In this document: positions 9,826 to 18,485 of the stretch, piece by piece
Numbering within the stretch: position 1 is the stretch's first letter
Layout of the letters: each line of letters begins with the position of its first letter
Source: a bacterium
GTDB lineage: Bacteria > Bacillota > Clostridia > Lachnospirales > Lachnospiraceae
Direction of reading: 5' to 3'
Assembly: GCA_023663725.1 (NCBI GenBank)
Contig: JAMPGX010000001.1
Coordinates: 299,470-363,469 of the forward strand
DNA length: 64,000 nucleotides
Position numbers and translations under genes: made by a program
Notes under the pieces: generated by a model
What the model saw: only the letters and a program-made list of their open reading frames with translations
Database searches by the model: none
What the model was told of the DNA's origin: nothing

Positions 9826-10464
9826 TTACACCACCTGCAGATAGATTCCTCCCACCGCTCCTGTGCTCCCCCTGCTTCTACCCTCCCGACACAGCTCTCT
9901 GAGGCGCCTGGCAATCCGCTCCTCCCGCCAGACACCTTCGCCATGCAGAATCTGGCATATCTCCTCCTTCTTCAGACCGCGAAGCAATTCCGGCGTGTGC
10001 AGCAGCAGCCCTATCCCTCTCTGCATCCTGCCTGCCATCGGAGCAGCCAACATCCTCATATGCGGGCGATTGTACCGGTAATTGATCAATTGTACGGCTA
10101 TGTTTCCCTCGCCAAACAGATAAAACTGATTGCCAATCAATAATAGCCCCCCGTAATCCAAGGCGGCTCTTCCCCCTTGCGAGAGGGACCCATAGATCAT
10201 CTCCAGCTCCGGCTCCATCAACTCCGCAGGCATCGGCAGAACTCTTCCCTCACAGGCTGGCAGACAGACCTTGTGGAACCACTCTACCAGCTGTTCAGCC
10301 ATCTGTCCTCCAATCCTCTGGCCGGAGCCGCAGCAGGAGCTGCCACAGATGCATAGCAGACAGGCCTCCCTTCCCTTTACTTTAACCTGCTGCAACACCA
10401 GGGAGATGGGGTTTGTCCCGCCATCCGCAGCCCTTTCCCATATGTAATTCGACACAAAACCCAT
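9826..10464 (-). CDS. Degenerate PP2C-like protein beside the Ser/Thr kinase
   Basis: Protein of 212 residues with no strong signature. It looks like an eroded PPM/PP2C phosphatase. ACLLCICGSSC-CGSGQRIGGQMAEQLVEWF sits where a PP2C has CDGxGG-GE-AS, DYGGLLLIGNQFYLFGEGN where it has GTT-LL--G--Y--GD, and GIGLLLHTPELLRGLKKEEI where it has LLCSDG-----EEI. The metal-binding aspartates are replaced or missing, so catalysis is doubtful; a pseudophosphatase or kinase-binding role is conceivable. Start ATG follows AAAGGAAAGTATA. The PP2C assignment is inferred from pattern and from the adjacent kinase. Confidence 0.5.
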   Translation of the reverse strand: MGFVSNYIWERAADGGTNPISLVLQQVKVKGREACLLCICGSSCCGSGQRIGGQMAEQLVEWFHKVCLPACEGRVLPMPAELMEPELEMIYGSLSQGGRAALDYGGLLLIGNQFYLFGEGNIAVQLINYRYNRPHMRMLAAPMAGRMQRGIGLLLHTPELLRGLKKEEICQILHGEGVWREERIARRLRELCREGRSRGSTGAVGGIYLQVV

Positions 10465-10556
10465 TATACTTTCCTTTCTTCATCTTCATTCGTCTGAATC
10501 ATTCATCTGAAATAGTGGGAGAAATCCCAAAACCTGTTCCATTAAGACTTGTTCTC

Positions 10557-10588
10557 TGCCGGACAGGGCTTAGAAACCCTGTCCGGCA
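10557..10588. terminator. Perfect 12-bp GC-rich stem-loop after rseP
   Basis: Arms at 10557-10568 and 10577-10588 pair perfectly around an 8-base loop, about 22 bp past the rseP stop. On the minus strand the T-run precedes the stem and GAGAAC follows it, so it is not a textbook intrinsic terminator. It may mark or stabilise the 3' end of the lipid-synthesis operon. A shorter related stem (CCGGACAG/CTGTCCGG) occurs at 29777-29799. Confidence 0.5.
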
Positions 10589-10610
10589 AAAAAGCATGAG
10601 AAATAAAAGG

Positions 10611-11663
10611 TTAAAAAATATTCCGCAGATCGTTAAAAAAGACAATAACCATCAATATCATAAAGAAGACAAGACCGATAAAATGCACCATTCCCTCTTT
10701 TTCCGGCGGCACTGGCTTACCCCGTATGACTTCGATCAGGAGAAATACCAGACGCCCACCATCCAGCGCCGGAATCGGAAGGAGATTCAAGATACCCAGA
10801 TTGAAGGTCAATAGCAGCGTGATATATCCCATATTCAACGCTACCGTCTGCCAGCCGTATTGCCTGGCCTCCGTATAGGTCTTGCCTACTACATTGACCG
10901 CAATGCCAACCGGTCCCGCCACTTCGTCGCTTTTGACCTGTCCCCGCAGCATCAACCCCAGACTCTGCCAGGTGGAGCGAACACAGTAACGAATCTCATA
11001 CCAGGCGTACTTCAGCACGTTCAAACCCTCGGCCTTCAACGCCTTCCCCACGTGAATGCCCATGACATAACCGCCTTCACTGGACATCGGAGTGAGAGAA
11101 ACCGTGTGGCGCTCTCCATCCCGCTCATACTCCAACGTAAATTCTCTGCCGTTATTGACCCTGTTAAAGAGAATCACTTCGTCTCTCAGGTACACCCTGT
11201 CACCGTTCAAAGCAGTGATCACATCCCCCGCCTGGAGTCCCGCCTGCTGAGCAGGACTTCCTTCGCTCACATCCACCACCACCGGATCATAGAATACCAT
11301 AATTCCCGCCAATATCACGGCAATAACGGCGCCCAGGATAAAGTTGAATATTGGCCCTGCCAGAACTGTCGATATTCTGGCCCATACCTTCGCCTGTAAA
11401 AAGGAACCCTCTGTAGCCTCGCCCTCCTGGGTATTAAGCCCATCCTCGCCCTCGAACATGCAGGCGCCACCTAACGGCAACAGCTTAATCGAGTATTTGG
11501 TCTCCTTCTTTTTCCAGGAAAAAAGCGTTGGTCCCATACCAATTGCAAATTCCACCACATGGATGCCATTGGATTTTGCGAGCAGAAAATGCCCAAACTC
11601 ATGGGAAATCACCACCACGCCAAATATCAAGAAAAACAGTACAAAAGTCATAAAAGTTGTCAT
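10611..11663 (-). CDS. rseP: RIP metalloprotease RseP (site-2 protease)
   Basis: Polytopic M50 intramembrane zinc protease, 350 residues. The zinc motif HEFGH is in the first transmembrane helix (about 21-25), one PDZ domain lies near 115-190 (DVSEGSPAQQAGLQAGD), and the third ligand region is PIPALDGGR near 300. It cleaves membrane-bound anti-sigma factors or remnant peptides in related bacteria. The ATG begins one base after the dxr stop. Last gene of pyrH-frr-uppS-cdsA-dxr-rseP. The putative anti-sigma protein at 35.5-36.2 kb is a speculative substrate. Confidence 0.93.
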   Translation of the reverse strand: MTTFMTFVLFFLIFGVVVISHEFGHFLLAKSNGIHVVEFAIGMGPTLFSWKKKETKYSIKLLPLGGACMFEGEDGLNTQEGEATEGSFLQAKVWARISTVLAGPIFNFILGAVIAVILAGIMVFYDPVVVDVSEGSPAQQAGLQAGDVITALNGDRVYLRDEVILFNRVNNGREFTLEYERDGERHTVSLTPMSSEGGYVMGIHVGKALKAEGLNVLKYAWYEIRYCVRSTWQSLGLMLRGQVKSDEVAGPVGIAVNVVGKTYTEARQYGWQTVALNMGYITLLLTFNLGILNLLPIPALDGGRLVFLLIEVIRGKPVPPEKEGMVHFIGLVFFMILMVIVFFNDLRNIF

Positions 11664-11664
11664 T

Positions 11665-12810
11665 TTACTTAATTTCCTTTATATAATCATATACGCTCTG
11701 CTCAGCCGCCAATATCTCATCCACATCTGGATTCTCCGTTACCCTGTGCCGCTCCATACAGCGCTGAATCAGCTCTGGAATCTGCAGATAGCCGATCTTC
11801 CGCTCCAGGAACAACGCCACCGCCCTCTCATTGGCTGCGTTATATACCGTAGGCATACTGCCGCCCCGCTCCAGAGCTTGATACGCCAGTTTAAGCCCAT
11901 AGAAGGTCTTCATGTCCGGCTCCTCAAAGGTTACGCTGCCCAGTCTAAAGAAATCCACCCGATTATCCCTCATACCCCTCCTGTCCGGATAGAACAGGGC
12001 GTATTGAATCGGCAGCTTCATGTCTGGTATGCCCAGCTGAGCGATCACAGCTCCGTCAATATATTCCACCATCGAATGTATGATACTCTGCGGATGCACT
12101 ACCACCTGAATCTGGGAGGGCTCCACATCGAAGAGCCACCTTGCCTCCATAACCTCCAGGCCCTTGTTGACCAAAGTGGAAGAGTCGATGGTAATCTTGC
12201 GCCCCATGCTCCAGTTGGGGTGTCTCAAGGCATCCTCCACCTGCACTCCGGCAAGCTGCTCCCTCTTCCATCCACGGAAGGGGCCTCCTGACGCGGTCAG
12301 CAATATCCTGCTGATCCTTCCTGTCGGCTCGCCGTTCAAAGCCTGAAAAATCGCACTGTGCTCACTGTCAACAGGCAGGATGGATACGCCCCGCTCTCTG
12401 GCAAGTGGCATAATCCTGTGACCTGCACACACCAGCGTCTCCTTATTGGCAAGGGCGATGTCCTTCCCCGCCTTGATTGCCTCTATCGTCGGCCTGATAC
12501 CAATCATTCCCACAATGGCCGTCACCAATACCTCGACCTCAGGCAAAACCGCAATCTCCAGCAAGCCCTCCATCCCCTGCATGACCTGAACCGGACAGTC
12601 CGCTACACGAAGCCTCAGCTCCGCCGCCGCCTCTGGGAACCACATCACCGCCAACCGCGGATGGAACTCCCTGATCTGCGCCTCCATCAACTCTGCGTTG
12701 CTGGCAGCTGCCAGAGCCAACACCTCCAGTTCATCCGCGTTATTTCTCACTATATCTAAGGTCTGGGTGCCGATAGAACCTGTGGAGCCCAGTATGGCTA
12801 TCTTCTTCAT
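11665..12810 (-). CDS. dxr: 1-deoxy-D-xylulose 5-phosphate reductoisomerase
   Basis: Second enzyme of the MEP isoprenoid pathway, converting DXP to MEP with NADPH, 381 residues. The N-terminal Rossmann motif is GSTGSIGTQTLDIV (8-21). Substrate/metal region: LPVDSEHSAIFQ (near 150) and TASGGPFR (near 200). The catalytic flexible loop region is HPNWSMGRKITIDS. A GGAGG site lies 12 bp before the ATG. It supplies isopentenyl units to UppS three genes upstream. Confidence 0.96.
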   Translation of the reverse strand: MKKIAILGSTGSIGTQTLDIVRNNADELEVLALAAASNAELMEAQIREFHPRLAVMWFPEAAAELRLRVADCPVQVMQGMEGLLEIAVLPEVEVLVTAIVGMIGIRPTIEAIKAGKDIALANKETLVCAGHRIMPLARERGVSILPVDSEHSAIFQALNGEPTGRISRILLTASGGPFRGWKREQLAGVQVEDALRHPNWSMGRKITIDSSTLVNKGLEVMEARWLFDVEPSQIQVVVHPQSIIHSMVEYIDGAVIAQLGIPDMKLPIQYALFYPDRRGMRDNRVDFFRLGSVTFEEPDMKTFYGLKLAYQALERGGSMPTVYNAANERAVALFLERKIGYLQIPELIQRCMERHRVTENPDVDEILAAEQSVYDYIKEIK

Positions 12811-12837
12811 CTCTGAATCTATCCTCCAAAGTATTCC

Positions 12838-13668
12838 TTACCCTGCCGCGTGAATCAGCAGCACCGACAGAAAATAAATCATGGGAGCAGTTACCACCAT
12901 ACTGTCAAACCGATCCATAATGCCGCCATGTCCCGGCAAAAGCTTGCCATAATCCTTGATCTGATAATTCCTCTTGATTGCGGAGGCCGCCAGATCTCCC
13001 ACCATGGACATCAGCGCTCCCACGGCGCTGATAAACACGATAGCCCATAGAACATCCTGCTCCGGCACCCTCGGCTCCACCACAAAGTAGGCATAGAGTC
13101 CGCCGATCAGCGCGGCGCCCGCCACCCCGCCGATGCAGCCCTCCAGAGATTTGTGCGGACTCAGCACCGGAAATATCTTCTTCCTGCCAATCAATTTACC
13201 CACACAGTAGGCGCAGGTATCGCATCCCCAGGAGCTGATCAGTATGAGCCACACCAGATACATCCCCATCCGGCTCATGCGGGTCATATACATAAAGGAT
13301 AGCATCACCGGCGCATACAGGAAGGAAAAGATGGCCGCAGCAATCTGCTCCGCCCTGTATCTGGGAAACTGAACCACATATAAAAACATCTCCGCCATAA
13401 ATACCAACACAATACACATCAACATCGATGTCGTATCCTGCCAGAAATACATAGCCACATAATAGACTACAACGCCGACAAGCCCTATGAACTCCACGCC
13501 ATTGAGTCCCTTATCCGCATTGTTCACCTTCTGTGCCTTTGTCAGCTCCCTGTAGCCCGCCAGCGATATGAGCAGCAGGATGCCTGCCAGCCAGGGGCCT
13601 CCCAGCCACATGGTAGCCAGCGCGACAATCACCATAACGACTCCACTGATAAGTCTGGTCCAAAACAT
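12838..13668 (-). CDS. cdsA: Phosphatidate cytidylyltransferase CdsA
   Basis: Integral membrane enzyme making CDP-diacylglycerol from phosphatidate and CTP. About 276 residues from the ATG at 13668 (MFWTRLISGVVM), which follows AGAGGAGAACATC. Several hydrophobic helices precede the C-terminal signature region WGCDTCAYCVGKLIGRKK, SPHKSLEG and KDYGKLLPGHGGIMDRFDS. It lies 27 bp upstream of dxr and 39 bp downstream of uppS. Confidence 0.95.
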   Translation of the reverse strand: MFWTRLISGVVMVIVALATMWLGGPWLAGILLLISLAGYRELTKAQKVNNADKGLNGVEFIGLVGVVVYYVAMYFWQDTTSMLMCIVLVFMAEMFLYVVQFPRYRAEQIAAAIFSFLYAPVMLSFMYMTRMSRMGMYLVWLILISSWGCDTCAYCVGKLIGRKKIFPVLSPHKSLEGCIGGVAGAALIGGLYAYFVVEPRVPEQDVLWAIVFISAVGALMSMVGDLAASAIKRNYQIKDYGKLLPGHGGIMDRFDSMVVTAPMIYFLSVLLIHAAG

Positions 13669-13707
13669 GATGTTCTCCTCTTTCTGCATCCATACACCGG
13701 AAAAGCC

Positions 13708-14421
13708 TTACTCCCCACTGCTTTCTCCGGATATCCTTCCGTATCTCCTGTCTCTCTGATTATATGCCGCCACAGCCTTGACCAATTCTTCCTTATCAAA
13801 GTCCGGCCAGGCCACTGGCGTCACATAGAATTCCGTATAGGCCAGCTGCCAGAGCAGAAAATTGGATATCCTCTGCTCGCCGCAGGTACGGATCAACAGA
13901 TCCGGCTCCGGAATGCCACGAGTATCAAGATAATCGCTGAGCAATTGTTCGCTGATGTCCCGAGGGGCCAATGCCCCCTGGCGAATATCCTCTCCGATCC
14001 GCCGCACCGCGCGCACAATCTCATCCCGCCCTCCATAATTAATCGCTATCTGAAAATGCAGACCGTCATTATCCCTGGTGGCCTCCTCCAGCTCCTGAAT
14101 GCGCGCGCGGATATCTGAATCAAGTCGCGACTTCTCCCCCAGCACACGCACACACATACGATTTTTCTCCGCCGTCTTCAGACAGGTCTTCATATAGTTG
14201 CGCAACAGCTTCATCAGAGCGTCCACCTCGTCTCTGGGACGGGTCCAATTCTCTGTAGAGAAGGCATATACCGTCAGATACTGAATTCCCATACGATATG
14301 CCTCCTCGCAGATTACCTCCACGGTCTTGGCCCCCTCCACATGTCCCATATTGCGAGGCATTCCCTTGGCCTTTGCCCATCGCCCATTGCCGTCCAAAAT
14401 GATCGCCACATGACGCGGCAT
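13708..14421 (-). CDS. uppS: Undecaprenyl diphosphate synthase (isoprenyl transferase)
   Basis: cis-Prenyltransferase making the C55 lipid carrier for cell-wall synthesis, about 237 residues. Motifs: HVAIILDGNGRWAK near the N-terminus, YAFSTENWTRP, NYGGRDE, and the C-terminal PEPDLLIRTCGEQRISNFLLWQ (signature RTxGExRxSNF). The ATG at 14421 follows GGGGGAG; an alternative ATG 30 bases upstream also has a purine-rich site, so the N-terminus is uncertain. A 42-codon ORF (14424-14552) fills the leader. Confidence 0.95.
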   Translation of the reverse strand: MPRHVAIILDGNGRWAKAKGMPRNMGHVEGAKTVEVICEEAYRMGIQYLTVYAFSTENWTRPRDEVDALMKLLRNYMKTCLKTAEKNRMCVRVLGEKSRLDSDIRARIQELEEATRDNDGLHFQIAINYGGRDEIVRAVRRIGEDIRQGALAPRDISEQLLSDYLDTRGIPEPDLLIRTCGEQRISNFLLWQLAYTEFYVTPVAWPDFDKEELVKAVAAYNQRDRRYGRISGESSGE

Positions 14422-14570
14422 CTTCAATTCTCCCCCGATATTCCCAACCATATTCCCAATTCTCCCACAGGCAGACCTTGATCTTCTATAAATGCATGGA
14501 AAGGGAGCAGCCCCTCCTGACCGGATGACGACTGTCCCTCCCCATTATCCATTGTATCCTGTTGCGTTGA

Positions 14571-15122
14571 TTATACAGTCATGATCTCCTTGGATTTTAT
14601 TTCCATCAGAGCATCGATATCCTTGATATACTTGTCTGTCAATTTCTGCAGACTGTCCTCCATCTGCTTGATCTCATCCTCGGAAATCTCGGTCTTACCC
14701 AGCTTCTTGAGGAAATCGTTCCCATCCCTGCGGATGTTGCGAACCGCTACCTTGCCCTCTTCCGCTTTCTTCTTGATTTCCTTCACCAGATCCTTCCTGC
14801 GCTCCTCCGTCAGCTCAGGGAAGACCAGACGGATCACGCTGCCGTCATTGGTGGGATTGATACCCAGATCAGAGGTCTGGATCGCCTTCTCAATCTCCTT
14901 CAGCAGACTTTTCTCCCAAGGCGCAATCTGAAGAATCCTGGCCTCGGGTACCGTCACATTTCCCACCTGCTGAACCGGAGTGGGCGTGCCATAGTAGTTC
15001 ACACGAATCTTATCCAACACATGTGGGTTCGCGCGCCCTGCCCGAATCGTCCCATAATCAGACTCCAGGAACTCATATGCCTTTTTCATTTTGTCATCGT
15101 ACTGCTGCAATCTTGCGTCCAT
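14571..15122 (-). CDS. frr: Ribosome recycling factor
   Basis: Splits post-termination ribosomes with EF-G; 183 residues, the standard length. The frame matches the RRF family throughout (TIRAGRANPHVLDKI, YYGTPTPVQQVGNVTVPEAR, RLVFPELTEERRK, RNIRRD). The ATG at 15122 follows AGAGGAGGAAGAGAC. The reading frame stays open upstream only because it runs through the GC-rich repeat at 15143-15167; that part is not RRF sequence. It lies between pyrH and uppS, the canonical order. Confidence 0.96.
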   Translation of the reverse strand: MDARLQQYDDKMKKAYEFLESDYGTIRAGRANPHVLDKIRVNYYGTPTPVQQVGNVTVPEARILQIAPWEKSLLKEIEKAIQTSDLGINPTNDGSVIRLVFPELTEERRKDLVKEIKKKAEEGKVAVRNIRRDGNDFLKKLGKTEISEDEIKQMEDSLQKLTDKYIKDIDALMEIKSKEIMTV

Positions 15123-15142
15123 GTCTCTTCCTCCTCTTATAA

Positions 15143-15213
15143 GTCGCTGCGCGACGGCACTAAAGGGCGAAATCGCCGCGCGATAGCTCTGAAGGGTAAA
15201 TCCCTTCGGCTCC
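15143..15213 (-). repeat. Dispersed palindromic leader repeat, copy upstream of frr
   Basis: The 25-bp core at 15143-15167 contains the palindrome GTCGCgCAGCGAC on the minus strand and is identical to the cores at 63828 and 63946. It ends 20 bases before the frr start codon, next to the Shine-Dalgarno sequence. A second, degenerate copy (CCCTTCAGAGCTATCGCGCGGCGA) lies directly upstream, giving a tandem arrangement. The element occupies nearly all of the pyrH-frr gap. Confidence 0.75.
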
Positions 15214-15220
15214 GGCCATC

Positions 15221-15916
15221 TCACACGATAACCTTAGTTCCGTTGAACTTGCCTTTTACTGCATTGACAATGCTATTCTCTTCACTGAGTCCAAACACCC
15301 ACATGGGCATTTTGTTGTCTCTGGCCATAATGGAGGCCGTCATATCCACAACCTGCAGATTCCTGGCAATCACTTCGCCGATGGATACCTCGTCATACTT
15401 CCTCGCCGCCGGATTCCTGGCGGGATCATCGTCATATACCCCGTCGATAGACTTAGCCAGCAGAATGACATCCGCATCAACCTCGATGGCTCTCAGCACC
15501 ACTCCCGTGTCCGTGGAAAAATAGGGATGCCCCGTTCCGCCGGCGAAGAACACCACAGTACCCCGCGTAAAATATTTGCACGCCCTGTCCTTGGAAAACA
15601 GCTTGGTGAAGGACCCGCATTCAAATGGTGTTAAAATCTCTGTCTGCATCCCTGCAGAGCGAAATATCTCCGACACATAGATACAATTCATAACCGTCGC
15701 AAGCATACCGATCTGGTCCGCTTTGGTCCGATCAATACTCTCACTGGAACGACCGCGCCAGAAATTGCCGCCGCCGATGACAATACCCACCTGGATTTTC
15801 TCATCCACCAGCTGCTTTACCTGCAAGGCCACACCTCTGACCGTCTCCTCGTCAAACCCCGTCCTCTTATCTCCCGCCAGAGCTTCTCCGCTCAATTTTA
15901 ACAGAATACGCCGCAT
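15221..15916 (-). CDS. pyrH: UMP kinase
   Basis: Phosphorylates UMP to UDP; amino-acid-kinase fold, 231 residues. Motifs: LLKLSGEALAG at the N-terminus, IGGGNFWRGR near 55, VFFAGGTGHPYFSTDTG near 130 and AKSIDGVYDDDP near 165. The ATG at 15916 follows GGGGGGATAAGG. First of the pyrH-frr-uppS-cdsA-dxr-rseP series; the bactofilin gene ends 29 bp upstream. Confidence 0.96.
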   Translation of the reverse strand: MRRILLKLSGEALAGDKRTGFDEETVRGVALQVKQLVDEKIQVGIVIGGGNFWRGRSSESIDRTKADQIGMLATVMNCIYVSEIFRSAGMQTEILTPFECGSFTKLFSKDRACKYFTRGTVVFFAGGTGHPYFSTDTGVVLRAIEVDADVILLAKSIDGVYDDDPARNPAARKYDEVSIGEVIARNLQVVDMTASIMARDNKMPMWVFGLSEENSIVNAVKGKFNGTKVIV

Positions 15917-15945
15917 CCTTATCCCCCCTGCACCTTGCTGCATGA

Positions 15946-16950
15946 TTATTTTCTACCCTTTTTCACTTCCGGCTTGTAGTCGTCAAAGAAGGAGATCGGA
16001 TTCACATCCGCATAGCACTGTGAGCACATACCCTCGATCACCGCGCCATTGTTGATCTGTACGGACTTAGATTTGATGTTGCCCATCACGATGGCGGAAG
16101 TGTCCAGGATCACAGGCCCCTGCACATCAATATCACCCTTGACTGCACCCGCGATAACAGCGCTGGTAGCGCAGATATTTCCGATCACCACAGAACTGGA
16201 TCCTATTTTCACAGCGCCCTCGCTGACAACCTCTCCGTTGATCTTGGCGTTATCCATATATATTTCCGCAGCCTTGGAATTGCCGTTGATATAACCTGTG
16301 ACATTCAGCTTGCCCAGGATATCGATATTACCGTTGATACAGCCGATGAGATCCATCGAACCCTCGCTTATCACATCACCGTTAATTGTCATACCCGCTG
16401 TCACGGAAGATGTCTCATCCGATGCCATTCTTGCATTAATCAACTCTGCCACTTTCGTCTCCCCCTTTATCTCTTTCACATTTTCTTTTACAGGCTCCTG
16501 CTTCTCCTCATATACCGGCGCGACGTCTACCTCATTGGCGGCCAGCGCGCTCTCCAGCAGCTTCTCAAGATCCATATCCGGCTCCGTAGCATTGGCGCCG
16601 ACTTCCTCGTCCAGCGCAGCCGCCAGCTCTGCCTCCAGATTGTCCCCAGCCGGTTCCCCTGCGGCTTCCTCAGCCAGCTCTTCTGTAACTTCCTCCAACG
16701 CCTCTTCTGCAGCTTCAGCCTCCACTGATTCCTCCGGCAGTTCCATACCTTCCACCGGCTCCTCGACAGCCGCCTGAGACTGCTCCACAGCCGCTTCCTC
16801 TTCCGCCACCTCCGATACCACGATGGAATCCACCCTGTCCAGCATCTCGTTGATATCGCCAAACCCTTCCTTCTGAGGCTGCGTGTCCTCAGGCATCAGC
16901 TCATTTACCGCCTGAGACAAATCCTCCTTCAAATCTGAGAAAAACCCCAT
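15946..16950 (-). CDS. Bactofilin-like polymer-forming cytoskeletal protein
   Basis: 334 residues. The first about 130 are very acidic and low in complexity (runs of Glu and Ala), probably disordered. A beta-helical bactofilin domain follows at roughly 180-310, with repeated G-x-I/V-x-G-x-I turns (GMTINGDVISEGSMDL, GCINGNIDILGKLNV, GDIDVQGPVIL). Bactofilins self-assemble into filaments that localise cell-wall enzymes. The next gene upstream encodes a membrane-anchored polysaccharide deacetylase, which fits a role in envelope modification. ATG after GGAGGAAGAGTAAC. CxxC near residue 310 is an unexplained detail. Confidence 0.88.
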   Translation of the reverse strand: MGFFSDLKEDLSQAVNELMPEDTQPQKEGFGDINEMLDRVDSIVVSEVAEEEAAVEQSQAAVEEPVEGMELPEESVEAEAAEEALEEVTEELAEEAAGEPAGDNLEAELAAALDEEVGANATEPDMDLEKLLESALAANEVDVAPVYEEKQEPVKENVKEIKGETKVAELINARMASDETSSVTAGMTINGDVISEGSMDLIGCINGNIDILGKLNVTGYINGNSKAAEIYMDNAKINGEVVSEGAVKIGSSSVVIGNICATSAVIAGAVKGDIDVQGPVILDTSAIVMGNIKSKSVQINNGAVIEGMCSQCYADVNPISFFDDYKPEVKKGRK

Positions 16951-16977
16951 GTTACTCTTCCTCCATTCTTAATTTTA

Positions 16978-17922
16978 TCAGCTGCCTTCATTACTGTGAA
17001 TATGGTGAACCGGCGTAGTCTCCTCGGTAATCGGAAGTATCACCGTGTCGTCCATCGCCAAAATGTTCTCGATAATCTGTGGTAACGCCTCCACCGTAGT
17101 GGGCCGCGACGCCGCGTCATGCATTAAAATGATGGAAGTGCCATGCTGCATGATGCCCTCTGTGGAATTCCTGATCAGGGTATCCACATCCAACAGGACA
17201 CTGCCGCCATCTCCCGACGAGAGGTTCCAGTCATAATACTCAACCTCCTGTTCGGCCAGGAAATCCGCAAACACCTGCATGTCAATATCGCTGATCGTAT
17301 TGGAGCTTCCGCCTGGAAAGCGGTAATAGACGCTCTGGATCCCCGTATTGTCCAAAATATAGGAGTAAATCCGGTAAAAGTCTTCCGAAAAATCTTCCAC
17401 GGAGCGATAGATATCCGCATATCTGTGGGAATAGGAGTGCATCCCTATCGTGTGTCCCCGCTTAGCGATCTCCCGCAGCATCTCGATAGAATAATCATTC
17501 TCCTTGCCCAGAACGAAGAATGTCGCTTTCACGTCATAGGCATCCAGAATGTCCAGAATATCCTTTGTATATTTGCTGGGACCGTCGTCAAAGGTCAGAT
17601 ATACCTTATGCGCCGCCTCCTGCTGTACCGTTTCCACTTCCATTCCGGCCACGGGAACCGTTTCGATGCTCTCTTTCCTGCCCGTCGTCGGCTGCTGTGG
17701 TTTTGCCGAACTGTCCTGTTGGGAAATCCTCTCTGCAATCTGCTGCAAAGCTTCCCGCTGCTCCTCCAACTGCCTGTGTAATACGCCTATTCTACAGAAA
17801 AGGATAATGCTCAGTCCCACGGGAAGAAGCATCCATATCAATACCGACAGTACGATCATCTTTTTCAGACGTTGCACCCGCCTGCGCCTGTCATCCCCCT
17901 GAGATGTCCGCCCTGTTTCCAT
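16978..17922 (-). CDS. Membrane-anchored polysaccharide deacetylase (NodB family)
   Basis: Likely N-deacetylase of peptidoglycan or another surface glycan. A basic N-terminus precedes one membrane helix (about 22-45), a coiled stretch follows (about 46-70), then the NodB domain from about 105. Catalytic motifs: TFDDGP (110-115), HSYSH (162-166), RFPGG near 210, DWN near 240 and ILMHD near 275. All metal and base residues appear present. A TATAAT overlaps the first ATG (17922), so translation may really start at the in-frame GTG or ATG 16-21 codons later. Confidence 0.88.
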   Translation of the reverse strand: METGRTSQGDDRRRRVQRLKKMIVLSVLIWMLLPVGLSIILFCRIGVLHRQLEEQREALQQIAERISQQDSSAKPQQPTTGRKESIETVPVAGMEVETVQQEAAHKVYLTFDDGPSKYTKDILDILDAYDVKATFFVLGKENDYSIEMLREIAKRGHTIGMHSYSHRYADIYRSVEDFSEDFYRIYSYILDNTGIQSVYYRFPGGSSNTISDIDMQVFADFLAEQEVEYYDWNLSSGDGGSVLLDVDTLIRNSTEGIMQHGTSIILMHDAASRPTTVEALPQIIENILAMDDTVILPITEETTPVHHIHSNEGS

Positions 17923-18004
17923 TATAACATACCAACCCTTTCGAGCAAAAGAAAAACTTTAGTGATATTTTAACATGATTGCACGGATATTTCAAGGGAA
18001 AAAG

Positions 18005-18027
18005 GGGGCTCGTTTTACAAGCCCCTG
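18005..18027 (-). terminator. Intrinsic terminator overlapping the end of the KTSC gene
   Basis: On the minus strand GGGGCT/AGCCCC form a stem around TGTAAAACG, followed by CCTTTTTCCC. The 5' arm overlaps the stop codon of the KTSC gene. Confidence 0.65.
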
Positions 18028-18227
18028 ATCTGTTCCTCAAAGTGATTGAGAATAAAGGTATTAAAAAATGTATCAATGGAAGCTGCCTGCTTCATGCGAT
18101 ACCAAAGCTCCTCCGGTACTTCGCGATAGCAATAGCACCTGCCATCCTGATGAAACTGCACCTCCAGCACCATATCCTGAGCCTCATATCCCATGCGGGC
18201 AATATTGACTGCCGCAGCCTTATTCAT
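18015..18227 (-). CDS. KTSC-domain protein
   Basis: Small protein of 70 residues matching the KTSC pattern almost throughout: an N-terminal alpha/beta turn (GYEAQDMVLEVQFHQDG), CYCYREVPEELW in the middle and FFNTFILNHF near the end. KTSC domains occur alone or fused to lysyl-tRNA synthetase or phage proteins and may bind nucleic acid; no defined function. Monocistronic: its own terminator follows and about 260 bp without a gene precede it. Confidence 0.8.
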   Translation of the reverse strand: MNKAAAVNIARMGYEAQDMVLEVQFHQDGRCYCYREVPEELWYRMKQAASIDTFFNTFILNHFEEQIRGL

Positions 18228-18485
18228 CCCATCCCCTCCTGTCCTGCTCCCGCATCCTCCATACCGGTGTCCGCGGAAAGTCTCTTTTCTGATCCCCTAA
18301 AACATCATTACCTATATGCAACCATGCTTATGTGTCCGATGTCCTGATCATGACTCTATTTTAAAGTTGCCTCAATTTCGTGTAATCACATTTCTGTAGG
18401 AGGAGGCCGCCCCCTCTCATCTGGCCGCGTCTCTGCGGCTGCCATCCAGTTCATTTTGTACATTCCATATTCCTTTTATTCGCGC

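Noticed and set aside
15123-15224. Longer RRF starting in the repeat
   Set aside because: The extra N-terminus (PFSAVAQRL...) is translated repeat DNA and recurs before the unrelated GNAT gene.
18228-18485. Riboswitch or small RNA upstream of the KTSC gene
   Set aside because: Only a short GCCGC/GCGGC hairpin without a T-run or known aptamer sequence was found.
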